The notes under the pieces were generated by a model, which did not search any database, had not been told where the DNA came from, and worked only from the letters and a program-made list of their open reading frames with translations. 64,000 nucleotides of DNA from Anseranas semipalmata (lineage: Eukaryota > Chordata > Aves > Anseriformes > Anseranatidae), in assembly GCA_013399115.1 (NCBI GenBank), contig VXAA01006474.1, forward strand, positions 1,011,759-1,075,758, written 5' to 3'. Shown in pieces: positions 61,018 to 64,000 of this stretch. The position numbers and the translations under genes are program-made. The number at the start of each line of letters is the position of its first letter. Within the stretch, counting starts at the first letter, position 1.

Positions 61018-63639
61018 TTTGGAACTCATTTATAGGAGAACTTAATTAACTATTCCAGGTCGTTAGGGATACTGCACTGCATTTTTTAATCCTCTGACAG
61101 GTTCCTCCAGTTATATTAATTCGTTATTATTATTTTCAAGTTTCTAGGCAGAAAATGGTGAGACAGAAGCACTGAGCCATCACTGGCTTTCCGTACAAAC
61201 TAGCCAGTACCTCCCTACAAAGAAAGGCAGCTTTGGTGAATTTTACTGCTTCAGCTGCTGCAGCAGTATAGTAGAATGTCTTGGGGCAGTTGGCTTGAGA
61301 GATATCTTTTGTCCACTGTCATATGGCAAAACCTTTTAAGAGCAGTAACACTACACCAGAGATATTTCATTAGGTGAGACTGAAAGGATTTACTCACTGA
61401 ATATATTAGAAATTATTTGAAACCAGCACCCTTCTGGGAAAAATACAGATTTGTTTTGCAACCCCACTTTACTAATTCAATTTTGACACATATCACATAT
61501 TCTGGGAGCCAAATCCCACTTTTTGTTTGTGCAAATAACTTCTGATGCCTTCATCAATTGGAAGCTAAAATTCCAGTCTCACTAGCAAATGAAGCAGACT
61601 TTGGTCCTGCAGTGTCATATGTAACTTCTACTTCAAACAACAAGTCTGACTTGTAAGTGGAAATTTGTTTCTGAAAGCTGTAAAATTGAATGCAATAGAA
61701 CCATCTGCTGAAAAAGAAGCAGCATTGTATCAGAGTAGACTAATAATAATGGACCTTTGAGAGAGTAGGGGATTTCAGAATAATTCTCCCTTCTAGATCT
61801 TCTAATAATGATACTTAGAAGAGAGCTTTACAAGCCTTTGAATTTGTTATAAAGTTGCACGATTAAAAGTATTGAATTTATAGCATTTCCATTTTCCAAG
61901 GAAGCATAACTCATGTATATGATTTTTTGACTTTCCATGTACTACTGCTAAATATTGTAAATGAGCATCTTTTAAATGTTCACCACTATTAGCTGAATTA
62001 TTCTTTCTTTTGATAACCAAACCCAAGAATATTTCATTATAGAACAGAAAAGATAGAGGTAATGTATGATAAAATACCCCCCCTTTTTTTTTTCATTAAA
62101 TCAAATACCTTTGCTGTGACTTTTTTATAGTTCCTCGGAGGTGTGGTTGTTTTCTACCATCACGTCTACTACACAGCATTGCTTCATTCAATTCAGTGAT
62201 ATCAGCTAAAATCTCTTGAGTCCCTTGGATTTGCAACTCTAATTCAGAACAGGCCTCCATTACCTTTTTGAGACCAAAAAAAAAGCCCCCACCTCCTACC
62301 AAAACCCTTGCCCTCTCATCATTATTTCACATCTAAGTAACCCTGGTTCAGATCATCTAAGATGTGCTGAAGAGCAGAACAGGCTTTCTAAGAATTATGC
62401 ATTAAGTCATCGTCACTAAACTACAAGGAAATCAAACTGTCCTGTAAGTAATTCCAACGTAAGTAAAAAATTTTGTCTCATAACCGCTGGCTTGTGATGG
62501 CCAAAGCATGAACTGAAGATTTGTTTTTTAAACCACGTGATTTTTCATAACTATTTCTATATAGAAAAGTCTACGTTGTGGTTCCCACACCTTCACAACT
62601 ACTTATCAAATAAGTTTTATACTGATTGTCACTTCTTAACTTTTCAAAAGTGCATTTAATAAGTCATTATCACCTTCATATCTGCCCACAATTAACCACT
62701 ATTTTACAAGTTCCAACTTGTACTGTACAAATCATGCACAGTCAGAAATCTGGAAAAAAAAAATAGAGCTATTTCAAACTGTTTCATGAGCTGTAAAAAA
62801 AAAATCTTAATACTGTATTTGTCTCACTAGGCATTTCAGAATTTATTTGGCACATTTATCGCTATAAATAAAATGCTTTTTCTTGGAATATTTTTTTCTC
62901 TATTTTCTTCCATCTTTTCTTTTCCTGTGAACTTCATACCCAACAAATCGTGAGCAGGGAACTTGTTTTTCAGAGTCATGCACAAAGCCTCATTGGTACA
63001 GACTGTTATTTAGCTTGTATAATATCACATTACACAGCACTGATAAGTTAGCACTTGCAACGTATAAAGCATAGCCTTCATCCCAGCTCTGAGGAGCAAA
63101 GCCTTTTATGTTAGCTGCATTGGTTGCTGCAACTCAGTGCAGTAGGAATCACGAGCCAGGGCTCCTGGTCACAGCCAACGATGGGCTGGGTGTAGCCATA
63201 ACCAGCATTACCGCAGGGTAGCCAGCTGAGGCAGGCAGTGCAGCGGCTCTCCCTGAAACACTGCATGTCCCCGTTCTCTCGACTTTCCACAGCAAACTCC
63301 ATCCAGGTGAGCAACAAACAGCAGAGCAGGGATCTCTTGTCCCCATTTTGAGTGCACAAGCCTGGGGAGCAGTAGGCCTTCAGACCGCTACGCAATACAT
63401 AGCCACGGTACCCCCAGCAGTGTTTTTATTTGGTGGTGCAAGACTTAAAGTTCAGTTACTAGACTAATCCCTATTAGGGATAACATATCGGCACAGTTTT
63501 TTTCTGTGGCTTGGGAGAGAGAAAATTGTGTCTGGATTCAGATAAGCTTTTCGCCCATTCAGCCGAGAAACCTCTAGTGGAGTGTATCAAATGCATAACA
63601 GCGGGGTTGTTCAGAAAGCTGGCCCAGGAGGACTGTGCT

Positions 63640-64000
63640 AGGTTTCTGGCCCGCAGAAGCTGAACCCTGTGCAGGTACAGGTGGACATTTTGTGCGTGCA
63701 GAATGGCGCCGAAGCCTTCAGCAGGCAGCCCTCCTCTTTCTCCCTGCCCGCCTTCCCCTCCGGCCTCCGCCACACAGGCCCCTGGGGGACACCGCAGTGA
63801 CAGTGAAGGGGTCCCCCCAAGAGGGACTTGGGGACCGAGAGAGCGCCGGTGAGCCAGTCGCCTCGGGGCGAGCACCGCGGCTGCCGGCCAGGGCCAGCCG
63901 CCAGCTCCGCCCGGCCCCCGGCCCGGCTGCCTCGCGGGGCGCCCACGCCGGGCTCCGGCTCTCGCAGCTGCGACTGCGACGCACCCGCGACGAGCTCCGA
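63640..64000. promoter_or_regulatory. CpG island running off the right edge
   Basis: GC content rises steeply, and the last 160 bp contain roughly 25 CpG dinucleotides, while the rest of the window is CpG-depleted. An Sp1-type core (CCGCCC on the plus strand) lies at 63907-63912. Vertebrate CpG islands usually mark promoters and first exons, so a gene probably begins here or just beyond the window, in either direction. Minus-strand frames of 88-133 codons at 63474-63984 are Arg/Gly/Pro/Ala-rich and are expected from low stop density. I recognise no protein, TATA box or splice donor that would fix a strand. Confidence 0.7.

Larger units (their letters stand above)
55921..63639. other. unique DNA, no gene
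   Basis: No gene is confidently seen. It includes AAAC/AAAAT-rich simple sequence at 56940-57001, hairpins at 58284-58321 and 60993-61017, a moderately GC-richer patch at 60610-60770 and a gradual rise in GC from about 63.1 kb. The 115-codon minus-strand frame at 56166 and the 94-codon frame at 63111 have no recognisable domain. Confidence 0.6.

Noticed and set aside
63474..63984. Minus-strand Arg/Gly/Pro/Ala-rich frames in the CpG island
   Set aside because: GC-rich DNA has few stops, and the frames overlap each other in several registers. No known N-terminus or splice donor is seen.
1..64000. CRISPR array, operon, insertion sequence or prophage
   Set aside because: No regularly spaced direct repeats with unique spacers, no dense coding and no bacterial signals. 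The DNA is vertebrate-like.
1..64000. Conserved microRNA or tRNA genes
   Set aside because: I looked for well-known mature miRNA seeds and for intact tRNA A and B boxes. Only degenerate SINE-derived B-boxes were found. A dedicated scan (tRNAscan-SE, Infernal) would be decisive.

Overview
The window looks like non-coding DNA from an amniote, most likely a bird. The background is AT-rich and CpG-poor. The recognisable transposon relics are CR1 LINE fragments and worn, MIR-like tRNA-derived SINEs. No Alu-, B1- or L1-type repeats are seen, and interspersed repeat density is low. A turtle or crocodilian cannot be excluded from the sequence alone. No organism, chromosome or neighbouring gene can be named with confidence.

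I find no protein-coding gene. All open frames are short (148 codons at most), several are translations of microsatellites or homopolymers, and none resembles a family I recognise. The stretch from 1 to about 63.6 kb therefore reads as a gene desert or as part of a very large intron. The right edge (about 63.65-64.0 kb) rises abruptly into a CpG-rich, GC-rich island that runs off the window. This is the best candidate for a promoter or first exon, in either direction.

Layout. 0-8.5 kb: unique AT-rich DNA with a purine-rich tract that can form a G-quadruplex (2.7 kb), a MIR relic (3.2 kb), a consensus CRE (4.84 kb) and a sequencing gap inside an A tract (5.73 kb). 8.56-8.90 kb: an isolated GC-rich block. 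9-22.7 kb: unique DNA with microsatellites, including a perfect (AAAAG)15 array, several perfect short hairpins, a second gap (20.35 kb) and a MIR-like relic (17.7 kb). 22.77-23.72 kb: a GC-rich degenerate tandem array with period about 170-200 bp and telomere-like CCCTAA boxes. 24.8-31.9 kb: ancient repeat relics and an (AT)32 array. 36.6-36.9 kb: a motif-dense stretch resembling a regulatory element. 38.3-38.9 kb: CR1 reverse-transcriptase remnant, plus strand. 40.9 kb: MIR-like head. 42.97-43.37 kb: CR1 3' end, minus strand. 43.4-63.6 kb: unique DNA with poly-A tracts, RFX-like X-boxes, a MIR relic at 55.8 kb and more hairpins.

With no genes there is no pathway to reconstruct. The features most worth following are the telomere-box array, the isolated GC block at 8.6 kb, the recurrent perfect hairpins (possible template-switch mutations) and the CpG island at the right edge.
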